Positions 36,353 to 47,135 of a DNA stretch of 64,000 nt are shown here, one piece after another. Numbering within the stretch: position 1 is the stretch's first letter; the number at the start of each line of letters is the position of its first letter. The notes under the pieces are model-generated. The model saw nothing but the letters and a program-made list of their open reading frames with translations. It did not search any database and was not told where the DNA came from. The position numbers and the translations under genes were made by a program. Origin of the DNA: Pseudocercospora fijiensis CIRAD86 (lineage: Eukaryota > Ascomycota > Dothideomycetes > Mycosphaerellales > Mycosphaerellaceae); contig NW_006921543.1 of assembly GCF_000340215.1 (NCBI RefSeq), forward strand, positions 248,001-312,000, given 5' to 3'.

Positions 36353-37861
36353 TTATGCCTCGTTGTATATGTCATTGTCGAATTCGACCGGGAAGCGATC
36401 CCGCCCTTCGGCATCTCTCTTCACCCAGATGGCAACGCTGACGCCGGGGCACCTGAAGTCGCCGAGGCCGTCTTCGCCAATGGTAACCTCGCCCTGTTCC
36501 CAGCCGAGAACATCAGTCCACACTTCACCTCGATGCATCTCTCCAACGAACATCCGAAGACTTCCAGGGCCTTTATTGCTCATCACGCATGCCAAGCCAG
36601 CTGGATGTTCTGCAGTGCCGAGTCGGGTGAAACCAATGCAATTGGGATCATCTAGATACTCATCTTGACGACCGTAGGCGTAGAGCTTGCGGGCGAGCGC
36701 CATGTCCGGAATCTTTCCAGATGCAGCTGGAGGCTCCGGACTATCACCCTTCATGCCGTACAGGTCGCCATAGAAAAGACAAGGATATCCGGCATCTTGA
36801 AGGAGAATCAATGCGTATGCTAGAGGCTTGAAGAAACCTTCAATCTTGGTGTCCATAGTCTGGCCTGGTTGCGTGTCGTGATTCATGACCACTGTGACGG
36901 AGTTTACTGGATCTCGCTTGGTCAGAGAATTGTCGAAGACGGTCCTGAGATCGGCGTCAGGTGTTGTGCTTAGCCGATTGAAGTTGTAGAGGAGCGGCGC
37001 ATCGAATAAGCTGAACTTTCGATCCATGGCATCCAACCACTTTAACATGTTTTCTGTGTCTCCGGTCCAGAATTCTCCCACCATGAAGATGGCGTCTCCG
37101 CATTTCGATCGTACGTGCTGCACCCAGTCGTTTGCGAATCGTTCCGAGAAGTGTTGCACTGCGTCTAACCTGAACCCCTTCAGACCGACTTCGTTGACGA
37201 TCCATTCACCCCAGTTCTTCACATCCTCTTGCGTTTCCGGATGTGAGTAATCGACATCGGCGAACATCATGTAGTCGGCATTGCCCCCTTCATCATCGAC
37301 ACTCTCGCTCCAAGACTTGCCCTCCCCTTTGAGCTTGAAGATGGCATTCCTCTCGTTCTTAGCATCGTAGTCGGTGCCGGAAAAGTGGTACCAGTGGTAC
37401 TTCTGCTTCGAGTATTTGTCCCCTCGGCCAGGAAAATCGAAGCCGAGCCAAGCGCTGATCTGGTATGGGTCTGTGACTTCTTTCGTCCTGTCGTCATTAT
37501 CTACCTCCACGGCATGCGCCTTTTCTCTTTTGTCGGCGCCGGCCTTATGGTTGAGCACTGCGTCCCAGTAAAGACCAATCCCTAGTTCTTTGGCTTTGTT
37601 GCTGAGTTCAAGAAGCTCATCTTTGGTCCCCCATTTGGTCCGCACTGAGTTCTTCTGGTCGAATTCGCCAAGGTCATACAAATCATAGATATCGTACCCG
37701 TTGCCCTCGGGAGATGATGCCTTACAACCTGGAGGCAGCCACAGATTATCGATGCCGGCATTCTTCAGACTAGGCAATGCTTTAAGAAGACGTTGCCAGT
37801 GCTTGCCATCGGCCGGCACGTTCCACTCAAAGCCTTGAAGGAGAGTGGCGTTCTCAGGCAT
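36353..37861 (-). CDS. intracellular alpha-amylase, GH13_5 type
   Basis: Glycoside hydrolase that cuts alpha-1,4-glucans. It has 502 residues, one exon, and starts MPENATLLQGFEWN without a signal peptide, so it is expected in the cytosol. The fold and motifs follow the bacterial-like GH13 subfamily 5: DAVLNHK (100-106), GFRLDAVQH with the nucleophile Asp233, the acid/base Glu263 in VGEFW, and Asp329 in MNHDT. Length is normal for the group. Fungal GH13_5 members include intracellular enzymes, such as the Histoplasma Amy1 type, tied to alpha-1,3-glucan synthesis rather than starch feeding. Whether that holds here is inference. It is divergent to the LDH2-family gene at 38576; the DNA between is probably a shared promoter. 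All catalytic residues are present. Confidence 0.93.
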   Translation of the reverse strand: MPENATLLQGFEWNVPADGKHWQRLLKALPSLKNAGIDNLWLPPGCKASSPEGNGYDIYDLYDLGEFDQKNSVRTKWGTKDELLELSNKAKELGIGLYWDAVLNHKAGADKREKAHAVEVDNDDRTKEVTDPYQISAWLGFDFPGRGDKYSKQKYHWYHFSGTDYDAKNERNAIFKLKGEGKSWSESVDDEGGNADYMMFADVDYSHPETQEDVKNWGEWIVNEVGLKGFRLDAVQHFSERFANDWVQHVRSKCGDAIFMVGEFWTGDTENMLKWLDAMDRKFSLFDAPLLYNFNRLSTTPDADLRTVFDNSLTKRDPVNSVTVVMNHDTQPGQTMDTKIEGFFKPLAYALILLQDAGYPCLFYGDLYGMKGDSPEPPAASGKIPDMALARKLYAYGRQDEYLDDPNCIGFTRLGTAEHPAGLACVMSNKGPGSLRMFVGEMHRGEVWTDVLGWEQGEVTIGEDGLGDFRCPGVSVAIWVKRDAEGRDRFPVEFDNDIYNEA

Positions 37862-38575
37862 TTCGAGTTCTTCGCAATGAGAGAGGGTTAAGGAGAGAAG
37901 GAGCCGGAAGACCTTGCGGCATATTGAACGCAGGCGCCATTCATAGGTACTTCTAACTGCAGAGCTACAGTGAAGGTGGATACCATTCTCGTCAGTGGGC
38001 CAGAAGGGGGCGTAGTGTGAGAGCCTCAGCCGTCTTCGCGTGCGCCGACCTGCATAAACCGGGAGGGAGACGAGAGCAGACCAGGATCACAGCGCGCCGC
38101 TGACGTAGAACTAGCAATTCGGCCATCTTGAACGCGTCGCTCGAAAAGGGCGTCAGAGTTGCGGTGGTGCGCTGGGATGACACGATATCGAGTGAAGGGA
38201 GACCAGCAGGTTTTGTACAATGGTCTTGTTGAGGCTGGCAGCAACGGACTTGGCTCCGAAACATCGCTCCATTGTCGCTCACCATTCAATCGCTACGTGA
38301 ATGATTGTGAATATGCGACCAGAGGGTATGTTGACCAGTCATCACTGACCTTGAGATAGCTATGGATGTATGTAGATGGCGGCAGGACATCATCATGGTC
38401 ATGAACGCGACATGATTCATTCCGTTGTGGCCTTGGATCGGATACAATACCAGTCCGACTTCGCTCGGCGAATTGTACGGAGGAAACTCCGCTCGCAGAC
38501 GGAACCTCCATCGTTGAATCTGGTATACGACTGCATCGAACCATACAGTCTTCGAAGTCCGATACGGCATTCCAA
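37862..38575. other. divergent promoter region
   Basis: 714 bp between the amylase start and the LDH2-family start. No gene recognised; the small open frames overlap on opposite strands and lack motifs. Confidence 0.55.
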
Positions 38576-39690
38576 ATGGAACACGTTCAACCTGCTGATG
38601 CCATCACATTCGCGGAGTCACTACTCATAAGCCATGGACTTTCTGAAGAACATGCCCAGACAATTGCTCAATGCCTGGTAGCAGCAGACTTGCGCGGTGT
38701 AGACACACATGGCATCAACCGATTGCCTTCGTACATTGCCAAGATCAAGAAAGGTGCGATTGATGTCAAAGCCGAACCAGAGTTGAAGCAGATCACTCCT
38801 GCTGTTGCACAGGTGGACGCCAAGAATGCATTTGGCTTTGTTGGTGCCAAGATGGGCATGGCAAAGGCGATCGAGATGGCTACAGTCTTCGGTATTGGTG
38901 AGTGTTGTCGAGAGATTGGCTGCTTCGATGCGATGAACTAACTTGACCTTCTAATCACTCAGGCATGGTCTCAATAAAGCACTCAAATCACTTCGGCATG
39001 TCAGCATGGCTAGTCCAACAAGCAATCGACGCAAACATGCTCGCTCTAGTCTTCACAAATTCCTCTCCTGCATTGCCACCTTGGGGTAGCAAGTCGAAGA
39101 TCCTCGGCGTCTCGCCTATAGCATGTGGAGCACCAGGCGCCGATCACCCGTTCATCCTGGATATGGCACCATCCAATGCCGCTCGTGGAAAAGTCTACAA
39201 AGCGCTTCGAAGGAATGAGAAGATTCCCAAGGACTGGGCGTTGAATGCTGCCGGCGAGCCGACTGACGATCCGAAAGAAGCACTTGAAGGTGTGATGCTG
39301 CCGATGGGCGGGCCGAAAGGGTCGGGTTTGGCTATCATGATGGATGTGTTCTCTGGAGTCCTTTCTGGCTCGGCATTTGCAGGATGTGTGAAAGGACCTT
39401 ACGATCCAAGCTCGGATCCGGCGGATGTGGGCCATTTTCTCATGGCGATCAAGCCTGACCTGTTCATGACAAAGGAGGAGTTTGTGGAGAGGGCGGAATT
39501 TTTATACCAGAAGGTAACCACGTCGGAAAAGGCCGCTGGTGTTGACAGAATCTATTTCCCTGGCGAGATCGAGCAATTGACTGAAGAGAAAAGGAAAAAG
39601 GAGGGCATTCCGTATGCGGAGGGCGAGATACAGACGCTGAATGCCGAGGCCAGTGCTGTTGGTGTGCCAGGGTTGAAGGTCTCCAAGTAA
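38576..39690 (+). CDS. LDH2/malate dehydrogenase-family NAD(P) oxidoreductase
   Basis: Member of the Ldh_2 family (malate/L-lactate, sulfolactate, ureidoglycolate and 2,3-diketogulonate dehydrogenases), unrelated to classical Rossmann LDH. Exons 38576-38897 and 38963-39690, with a 65-nt intron, give 349 residues. Family motifs are LRGVDTHGINRLPSYI (with the DTHG His), IKHSNHFGMSAWLVQQA, TNSSPALPPWG, and the late LPMGGPKGSGLAIMMDVFSG. There is no signal peptide and no SKL-type end (it ends GLKVSK), so it is likely cytosolic. It lies on the same strand as, and 615 bp before, an IlvD/Edd sugar-acid dehydratase. The two could act on the same hydroxy or aldonic acid. The substrate cannot be read from the sequence. 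Confidence 0.9.
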
Positions 39691-40305
39691 GTCTTTTCTG
39701 CTTGTCTAGTACTTAATCACACAGAGATGGCGGACGAAGCTTTTGTTTATGCTTACTCATCAGCTGAAGCTAAATTTGATTCACACTTTTGTTGTTTTGA
39801 TTGCGCATTCACTCGCAACGACCACCAACACCTGCTCTATTTAAATACGTCCTGTCGACGCGATACCGCCATGTATCACGGTCTCTTGTCCGGTCACATA
39901 TCTTGCTCCATCGGACACCAGGAACAGCACGGTGTTGCCTATGAGGCCCATGTGTACTTCGATGTCACTGCCAGCATAATAGCGTGTCCGGTGTCTCCAT
40001 CAAGTTTGGCACGACTGTATTCAAGCGTACGCCCTTGGCCGCGTAGATGACGGCCGCCGCTTTGGTGAGCTAGTCCACTGCAGCCTTCGTGGCATTATGC
40101 CAGACCGGAGATTCTCGAAAACCACGTCCTGCTATGATCTGGCAATACAGCCTGTCTTGATGCGGAATTTCCGCAAATGGTGGATCCGCAGTTGAGTGTT
40201 CCGGAAAAGGGTCCGACGCCCTCGGCATAACACTACCGTGAAGGTTCCTTGGAGACGTCCTGCTTGCTGACACATCCTACATCTACGATTCGCTGAAGTA
40301 ACAAT
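39691..40305. other. spacer upstream of the dehydratase gene
   Basis: 615 bp with no recognised gene, expected to hold the 3' end of the LDH2-family transcript and the dehydratase promoter. Confidence 0.55.
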
Positions 40306-42513
40306 ATGTCTGACAACACGACGAACGGCGATGCTCAGAACGAACTTCAGGACTATGACCTCGACAACCCAATCAACACCTCTTCAGGACTTCGACAAGG
40401 ACTTACAGCCTATGGCGATACCCATTTCTCCTTATTCCTGCGCAAGGTATTCATCAAAGCTGCCGGCTATGGCGAAGATGCGCTTTCAAGACCAATCGTT
40501 GGTATTATCAACACTGGGTCCGGCTTCAACCCTTGCCATGCCAATATGCCACAGCTCATCGAAGCTGTGAAGCGAGGAATTCAGCTCCAAGGAGCTTTAG
40601 CAATCGAGTTTCCCACTATCAGCTTGCACGAGTCTTTTGCATCGCCCACAAGCATGTTCCTTCGCAACCTGATGTCTATGGATACCGAGGAAATGATCAA
40701 AGCCCAGCCGATTGACGTCTGCGTAGCCATTGGCGGCTGCGACAAGACCACCCCGGCTCAGCTAATGGGTGGCATCTCAGCCAACAAACCCATCTTTCCA
40801 TTGATCGTCGGCCCAATGATGCCAGGATCGTTCAGAGGAACTCGGATTGGAGCCTGCACAGACTGTCGAAACAATTGGGCAGCCTATCGTGCTGGAACCT
40901 TGGACATGGAGGATATTGCGGAGATCAACGCCGAACTGGCACCTACGGTAAGCGCACAATGAAGGCGTCTTCTAATATGCCGACTATGATTGAGATGATC
41001 CAAAATGCCCAAAGTCTGCAAGCCGTGCAGAGAGGTGGCTTGTATAGACTATGTAATGTTTGCAGAAGCACTTCTGGCAGCACTAGATTGTGTTGCTTAA
41101 GTACATACTGGAATACATGCTGATTCAATAATGATAGATTGGCACTTGTGGAGTTATGGGCACAGCAAGCACAATGGCTTGTGTTCTGGTAGCTCTGGGC
41201 TTGATGCCTTTTGATGGTGCCTCTGCGCCGGCCGTATCATCCGCCAGACTGCGAGTAGCAGAGCAAACAGGCGCAGCGGCAGCTCTTGCAGCTAGGCACT
41301 CCGATAAATCGTTCTACCGACCACAGAGCTTCTTGACTAAGGAGTCTTTCTACAACGCAATCACTATCCTTCAAGCTATTGGGGGCTCTACTAACGCTGT
41401 AGTACACCTCATGGCCATCGTGAATCGACACCCGGCACTGGCAGGGACTGAAGCAGTGACGTTGAAGACCTTCGACGAGATTGGGCGGAAGGTTCCCTTG
41501 TTGATCGATCTCAAACCCAGCGGCGACAACTACATGAACGACTTCCACCAAGCCGGCGGCATGCTAGCACTCCTTCACGAGTTGAAACCACTTCTGCACC
41601 TCAATGCGATGACACTATCTGGGAAGACCCTTGGGGAAGAACTCGCATCGAAACCTTTCAAGACATTAAAGTTCTCATCACAGATCGTTCGACCTTTATC
41701 TGATCCGCTCTACCCTTCTTCTGCGCTTGCGGTTCTTTACGGCAATCTCGCTCCAGGTGGTGCAGTCATCAAAGCCAGCGCCTCAAAAGATCGTCGACTT
41801 CTCGAATATTCAGGTCCTGCGGTAAGTGAACGAAGAAAGCAATGTCAACCCTTATGCTCTAGTCTACAGCATGTCGTATGCCGCGCTTCTGTGGCCTCAA
41901 TAGCTGCTGAGGCGACCCGGCCGATGAAGCGCGCCACTACACACAGATTCCCAATGAGCCAAATGCTAACACTCCGTCCCAGGTCGTGTTTGAGAATACA
42001 GAAGATCTGAGCAGACGAATCGATCGTGATGACCTAGATGTCACGCCCGACTCTGTGCTTGTGCTGAAGAACATCGGTCCTATAGGAAACCCTGGCATGC
42101 CCGAAGCTGGGCTTATACCTATACCTCGCAAGCTTAGAGGAACGAACACTGCAGACATGTTACGACTCTCCGACGGAAGGATGTCTGGTACTGCAGGAGG
42201 CACAATCGTGCTGCACATCTCCCCCGAGACGGCAATTCCTGGTTCTCCATTCAGACTTGTCAGATCGGGAGATATCATCAAAATGAGTCTGGAAAAGAGG
42301 TCGTTGGATGTGGACATCTCCTCGGACGAGCTGGCCCGGAGGAAAGCTGAAGATGAGCAAAACAGCGTGGTGGCTGAGGCGGGAGTGGGTGCAAAGGACA
42401 ACGCACGGCATCGAAAGAAGCAGAGAGGTTATCGTGGATTGTACGAGGCCTCGGTGAACCAAGCGCAATATGGCGCGGATTTCGATTTTCTAACAGCAAA
42501 TGGTGCTATCTAG
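40306..42513 (+). CDS. IlvD/Edd-family sugar-acid (dihydroxy-acid) dehydratase
   Basis: Iron-sulphur dehydratase that removes water from 2,3-dihydroxy acids or aldonic acids. Three exons (40306-40947, 41138-41821, 41983-42513; introns 190 and 161 nt) give 618 residues. Conserved features: NTGSGFNPCH with the first cluster Cys, IGGCDKTTPAQLMGG with the second, GTCGVMGTASTMA across the first splice junction with the third, and the C-terminal DGRMSGTAGGTIVLHISPE with its catalytic-region Ser and His. The RNLMSMDTEEMIKAQP segment and PGSFRGTRIGACTD loop look closer to pentonate/hexonate dehydratases than to the branched-chain amino-acid enzyme, which is my inference. No mitochondrial leader is evident, also unlike Ilv3. 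Its TAG stop overlaps the stop of the convergent acyl-CoA dehydrogenase gene in the bases CTAG. Confidence 0.9.
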
Positions 42514-43957
42514 TCGTCGGACCTCATGAGCCCAGGTGTAGCTGGATTCCCAAAAGTCTCTTGTTCGACCTGCCACTTTTCACACAGCTCCTTGTATCTT
42601 CTCTCATATCCCTTATGCCTACTCCTGAACTTCCCCGCGGTCTTCAATTGGTCTCTGCCCACCTGGTGTGTGTGCGCGGCGTCAGGACCGTCTGCGATTC
42701 TTACAAACCTTGCGTACGTCCACATCTCGGGCAGCGGAGTGTGCTGGGTCAATCCCTGGCCACCATACATCTGCATGCACTCATCAATTATCGCCGCAGC
42801 TGCAGCAGGTATCATGACTTTCGATTGTGCGATTGCGTATCGTCCTGCTTTGTTGCCGGCTATGTCCATGGTGTGGGCTGCGTTCATTACGATGAGGCGG
42901 AGAGAATCGAGTTGCATGCGCATGGAAGCCAAGCGTTCAATGTTGGAGTCGAAATCGCCGATGAGCTTGCCTCTGGGCTTCTTCTTCGGATCCGTGGCTC
43001 GGAGAAGGGCAAGCTCGTAGGCCCGTTCAGTCTGGCCGATGAGACGCATGCAGTGATGGATGCGACCGGGACCCAGGCGCCCTTGAGCTATCTCGAAGGC
43101 ACGTCCTTCGCCTAGGATGATGTTCTCGGCTGGTACTCGAGCATTGTGGTAGAGATATTCACCTGGTGGTCCAGTCAGAGCTATGTCTTATGTCTCGGCA
43201 CTTCAGACTCACCATGCCCTTCTGGCGCGTGATCGTATCCCATGATGGACAAATTCCGGACCATGCTGAAGCCTGGAGTGTCCTTCGGCACGATCACCAT
43301 AGAATGACGCTTCCATGGATCCTTGTTATCGGGATCGCTGCATGCCATGAGAATGTAGAAGCCGAGCTCATCATTCCATTTGCAATTGCCGTACAGCTTG
43401 CGACCATTGATGATGAGCCAGTCTGGATCCTTCGCGTCTTTCTCGATGCGGCAAGAAATTTGGGTGGCATCTGAGGATGCAACATCCGGCTCTGTCATGC
43501 TATAGGCCGAGAACGTCTCGCCATTGAGCAACGGAAGGAGCCATTTTTTCTTCTGCTCTTCGTTGCAGTACTTGGCCAACAGCTCCATGTTTCCAGTGTC
43601 TGGAGCGTGGCAGTTCATCGTCTGCGCGGCCCAATAGCATCTTCCCATGATCTGAGCGCAAATGCTATATTCCAGATTGCTCAAGCCTGGACTCAGACTT
43701 CCGAAGCTCTTTGGCAGGAAAAGATTGAACAATCCCTCCTTTTTCGCCTTCCGCCGCAGCTCGGTAACGATGGCTGGTGTCTTCCAGTTCCCATTCTGCT
43801 TCAATTGTGCCTTGAAAATCGGCTCGGCAGGAACACATTCGGTCTCGACCCAATCGTGGACGCGTTTGATGACATCGACGGCGTTGGGCGACAACTTCTC
43901 CTGCACCCAGACCGGGATGCGTTCGAGCGCCGGGTGATCGAATGTGCTGGTGGTCAT
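42510..43957 (-). CDS. ACAD10/11-type acyl-CoA dehydrogenase
   Basis: Flavoprotein of the ACAD10/ACAD11/LvaC branch. Exons 43213-43957 and 42510-43162, with a 50-nt intron, give 465 residues. Branch-specific motifs are clear: NCHAPDTGNMELL (115-127), MTEPDVASSDAT (154-165) and LGEGRAFEIAQGR followed by LGPGRIHHCMR (265-288). At the end, ADGPDAAH (405-412) stands where ordinary acyl-CoA dehydrogenases have YEGTxE, so the usual catalytic Glu position is Asp. In animals this domain is fused behind a kinase domain and acts on 4-phosphorylated acyl-CoAs. In Pseudomonas LvaC does the same with a separate kinase. Here the kinase is the gene at 47136. The C-terminus (MRSDD) is not a peroxisomal signal and I see no clear mitochondrial leader. 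It is divergent to the hydrolase gene at 44361. Confidence 0.93.
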
Positions 43958-44360
43958 TTTGGTCAGAAAGGAGCGTCCTACCTTCTCTCGTCTACAGAAC
44001 GTTTATGATACATGCTCCTGGGAGCCACTCGTGCATCATCGACGTATCGAATACCGCGTGTCACCCGAGGGAGAGAAGGCTTCCCCATGGCATGGAGCGA
44101 GCTGATGGCTGGGGTCTCGCGGGAAAAGAACAGCCGCTGGCGGACCGTCCTTCTCCTCACCCACGACTTCACCTGATCTTCGGACCGACAAAATCGTGTA
44201 ACATAGCCATCTGAACGGTGCGCTGTACAGTCATGTCTCGCTACAGGACCGAGAGGCCACACGGACTCGCGTTAATGTGCAGCTATGGATGTTAGAAGAC
44301 GACAAGTCAGGCAAGTTCGCTACGAACCCGCGTCCTTTTGTTTGCGCCAGCAGTATCAAC
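43958..44360. promoter_or_regulatory. divergent promoter, ACAD and hydrolase genes
   Basis: 403 bp between the two divergent starts. If the hydrolase starts at 44289 instead of 44361 the gap is about 330 bp. No specific factor site could be identified by eye. Confidence 0.45.
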
Positions 44361-45454
44361 ATGCAGACATCGGAGGACCTAGTGTTTTCAAGAGCTTCAA
44401 CCGTGCAGGACTCTGAGATCTTCCGCCCTGAATGGCTGGCTTTCGAACGAGAGCTTGGCTTCCGCCCACTCTTACTTGGCCCAACTTTGGAGGACATTTT
44501 GAAGCAGAACGCAGATATGGGACTGGCTATGGTTGAGAAATACACATTCCCGCCTGCGGATCCTCATGTATCGACCAGCGAAGAAAGTTCTGAATCTGGG
44601 GTACGTTTGAAGATCTACTCGCCTCCCAATGTCAGAGCAGGCCAGCCAATTGTGTGCTACTTTCATGGAGGAGGCTGCGTCCTTGGAAGTGTTGATGAGG
44701 ATGACGGTCTCGTCAGCCGCCATGCGAAAGACACTGGCTTAATATTCGTCTCCGTGGAGTATCGGCTGGCGCCACAGCATCCCTTTCCAGCGGGCTTCAA
44801 TGACTGCGTGGAGGCCGCGAACTGGTGCATCACCAATGCTGAACGGCTCGGGTCACAGCCTGGAAATGTGCTTCTCATGGGAGTATCGGCGGGAGCTACT
44901 CTGGCAGTGGCCACTGGACTCAGGCTCATCGACGACAAGAAGGCGGACCAACTTCAAGGGGTGGTGGCCTGTCAGCCATTCACGATTCATCCTGATGCCC
45001 TCCCAGACGAGTTCAAACACCGTTATAGAAGCTACGACGAGCACTCTGAACACACTATCGACACCAAAGCAGCAATGCAGACATTTCTTGGACTTCACAA
45101 CGCGCCGAAGACCGATCCGTACATATTCCCTGTTTGGAACCAGCGTTTAAAGGACCTGCCATGCGTCTACCTTTGTGCCGCCGAGACAGACACTCTGCGG
45201 GACGATGCCCGAGCGCTGAAGACACTACTCGATAGAAACAGGTAAGAGTCTCAGTCTTGACCACAGGTGCGAAAATTGATTTGAGTCCCAGTGTGCCCAA
45301 TCGTTACGACGAGTATGAGAAACTCCCTCATTTCTTCTTTGCGTGGCCGTCAGCGCATCTTGATGCAGTGCGAGAGGAGTACTTTCAGAAGACTGCGTCT
45401 GGTATCAAGTTCGTGGTAGAATGCTCTGTGCTCTCGCCACTGCCGCTGAGCTAG
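44361..45454 (+). CDS. HSL-family alpha/beta hydrolase (esterase or lactonase)
   Basis: Alpha/beta hydrolase of the hormone-sensitive-lipase group, which opens ester or lactone bonds. Exons 44361-45241 and 45292-45454, with a 50-nt intron, give 347 residues. An acceptor 6 nt earlier (45285) also keeps frame and adds two residues. Motifs: FHGGGCVLG (oxyanion hole), GVSAGATLAV with the nucleophile Ser, AETDTLRDDA with the catalytic Asp, and LPHFFFAWPS with the catalytic His, which comes only from exon 2. Another in-frame ATG at 44289 would add 24 residues. No signal peptide, so it acts inside the cell. Its stop is only 24 bp from the stop of the convergent PRISE-like gene. In the cluster it could open a lactone to a hydroxy acid (inference). 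Confidence 0.88.
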
Positions 45455-45478
45455 CTACCTACATTTTCGAGCTTAACA

Positions 45479-46645
45479 TCAAGGAATTATCTTGGCATCT
45501 CTGAATCTTTGAAAAGCAGTCCACCACACTTGCTTGCTATCTTTCTCTTCCGCAGCTTGGCCCCACGCTTTGTTCTGTCGTCCTAGATCCAGATTTCTAT
45601 CGAAGTTGAAAAGCGTCATGATGAAGTACTGGAATGTTGCCAAACTCCGATCATTGCCAACCCTGCCAGTGCTCAAACCATGTTTGCGCTCCAATGCTTG
45701 CCACTGTTCAAGATGCTCGCTCAGATATTGTCCAGGCTGTGGTCCACTTCCGTGAGCTGGTGGTGGTGTTCCTCTGAGCCCAAAGAACTCGCATATGATA
45801 GGCCATTTCTCTGACCACGAGGAAGGTGTACCACTCGACGCAACGTTGAATGCTTGACCTTGTCCACAAATTTCTGGGCGCAGAGCCGCATGGATGCTGA
45901 ACCGGGCAATGGTGTCTTGGTCAGAATCATTTGACAAAGCCTTCCAGCTCAGATCAGTACCCGGGAAAGCACATTCGGCGCCATCGCCTTCGATCTCTCG
46001 ATAGCATGTCAAGTAAGTGGCCAGTGTCTGTGCTAGGCAGTATACGTTATTGTTCGGCACGAATCCGACGACGACATCTGGTCGTATCTCGCACCAAGTC
46101 CACGCTTTCCCTTTGCTCGCGGCTTCCAACCAATCTGTCTGGTTGTAATAGAAGTTCTGGCTCGCGAAGGGTTCCGGAATCCGGGGCAGGTCTTCTGAGA
46201 GTGGTAGCTCGTCGGCAAAGGGGAACTGGTCGAGGAGATGCACGCCATAGGCCTTGGTCCCGGTAGGAAGCAGTACAAATTTGAGCTTTGCAGACAGCTT
46301 TTCGACAGCAGAGACTGCCTTCTTGAGCAATTCTACATTGATCGAGATCTCGTCATCGGGATTCTCTTTGTAGATGTAGGCGAAGAAGAAGACATGTGTG
46401 ACTCCAGTGATGTCCGGTACTCGGTCTTCCATTTCTTGTACGACATCGTCCCCAAGCAAGTCAATGCCACTGACCACTTGCAGTTTGTCACTTTCGGGCC
46501 AAAGCATTTCTCCTGTAACGGGCCGATTTGTCACGGCCGTGACGCGATCGAAAGCTGATGGTGATGGATAGCCATTGAGAAGTTCTTTGGTGACTGCCCA
46601 GCCTTGAATACCAGTAGCACCAAAGATGAGAGCGTGATTGCCCAT
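45479..46645 (-). CDS. PRISE-like enone reductase (short-chain dehydrogenase fold), copy 1
   Basis: Atypical short-chain dehydrogenase related to plant progesterone 5-beta-reductase/iridoid synthase (PRISE), enzymes that reduce the C=C of enones with NADPH. It has 388 residues from the ATG at 46645. An upstream in-frame ATG at 46687 exists, but between the two is GTTTGCAG, which may be a splice acceptor in the leader. Motifs: nucleotide-binding GATGIQGW, TNRP after the second strand (the NADPH-binding pattern seen in PRISE), THVFFFAY, NFYYNQTDWL with the candidate catalytic Tyr, and RPDVVVGFVPNNN. The same motif order appears in the second copy at 55574-56901. It is divergent to the kinase gene at 47136. 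Confidence 0.88.
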   Translation of the reverse strand: MGNHALIFGATGIQGWAVTKELLNGYPSPSAFDRVTAVTNRPVTGEMLWPESDKLQVVSGIDLLGDDVVQEMEDRVPDITGVTHVFFFAYIYKENPDDEISINVELLKKAVSAVEKLSAKLKFVLLPTGTKAYGVHLLDQFPFADELPLSEDLPRIPEPFASQNFYYNQTDWLEAASKGKAWTWCEIRPDVVVGFVPNNNVYCLAQTLATYLTCYREIEGDGAECAFPGTDLSWKALSNDSDQDTIARFSIHAALRPEICGQGQAFNVASSGTPSSWSEKWPIICEFFGLRGTPPPAHGSGPQPGQYLSEHLEQWQALERKHGLSTGRVGNDRSLATFQYFIMTLFNFDRNLDLGRQNKAWGQAAEEKDSKQVWWTAFQRFRDAKIIP

Positions 46646-47135
46646 GCTGTTCGAAGGTTCCTGCAAACGATCACAGAAAGTACACATTGCGATGCTGAGT
46701 GAATGAATGTATGTGCAACCGCTGCTTACGGATACCTAGCCCGACAGTCGCGTCTTCAGGCGCGACATAGCCGCAGACTTGCAGGGCACATGCAGTCAAG
46801 CTTTGGGCGTATATCTTCATGCTGTGCAATGTGGACTTGATGTCAAACGCGAAAAGATCTCCGGAGATCGGCAAGGAACATTGTCCTCTCGAGTCTCGAA
46901 TTCGGTTCACTCAGCTGGCCCAAGCTTGAGTTTCTGGTTTGCCGAGGTCGTCCCCCATATTCGACTCCTGCTGGTGACAATACACGACACGATTGTCGGC
47001 AAGACAGGCCTCGTAGAATTGGAGCGTAGTAAGTCGAAACACAAACTTTGAATGTAGCGTGCATCTCTCATACGGAACAACTCTCCTTCCACTATCCAGC
47101 ACCGATTCTCGTCTGGCAGTATCAAACGAGCTGGA
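46646..47135. promoter_or_regulatory. divergent promoter, PRISE-like copy 1 and kinase genes
   Basis: 490 bp between the two divergent start codons. It contains no other gene. A shared promoter would explain co-expression of reductase and kinase, but no site can be named. Confidence 0.45.

Noticed and set aside
42526..43115. Plus-strand open frames of 160-180 codons.
   Set aside because: Antisense to the ACAD gene; no features of their own.
43181..43212. A 32-nt intron in the ACAD gene, which also restores frame.
   Set aside because: The 50-nt intron 43163-43212 has a CTGAC branch site and CAG acceptor, and it gives family-like sequence (EGHGEYLYHN) without an insertion.
45242..45266. A 25-nt intron in the hydrolase gene (GTAAG...CACAG).
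   Set aside because: Too short and it shifts the frame into a stop; acceptors at 45285 or 45291 keep the frame.
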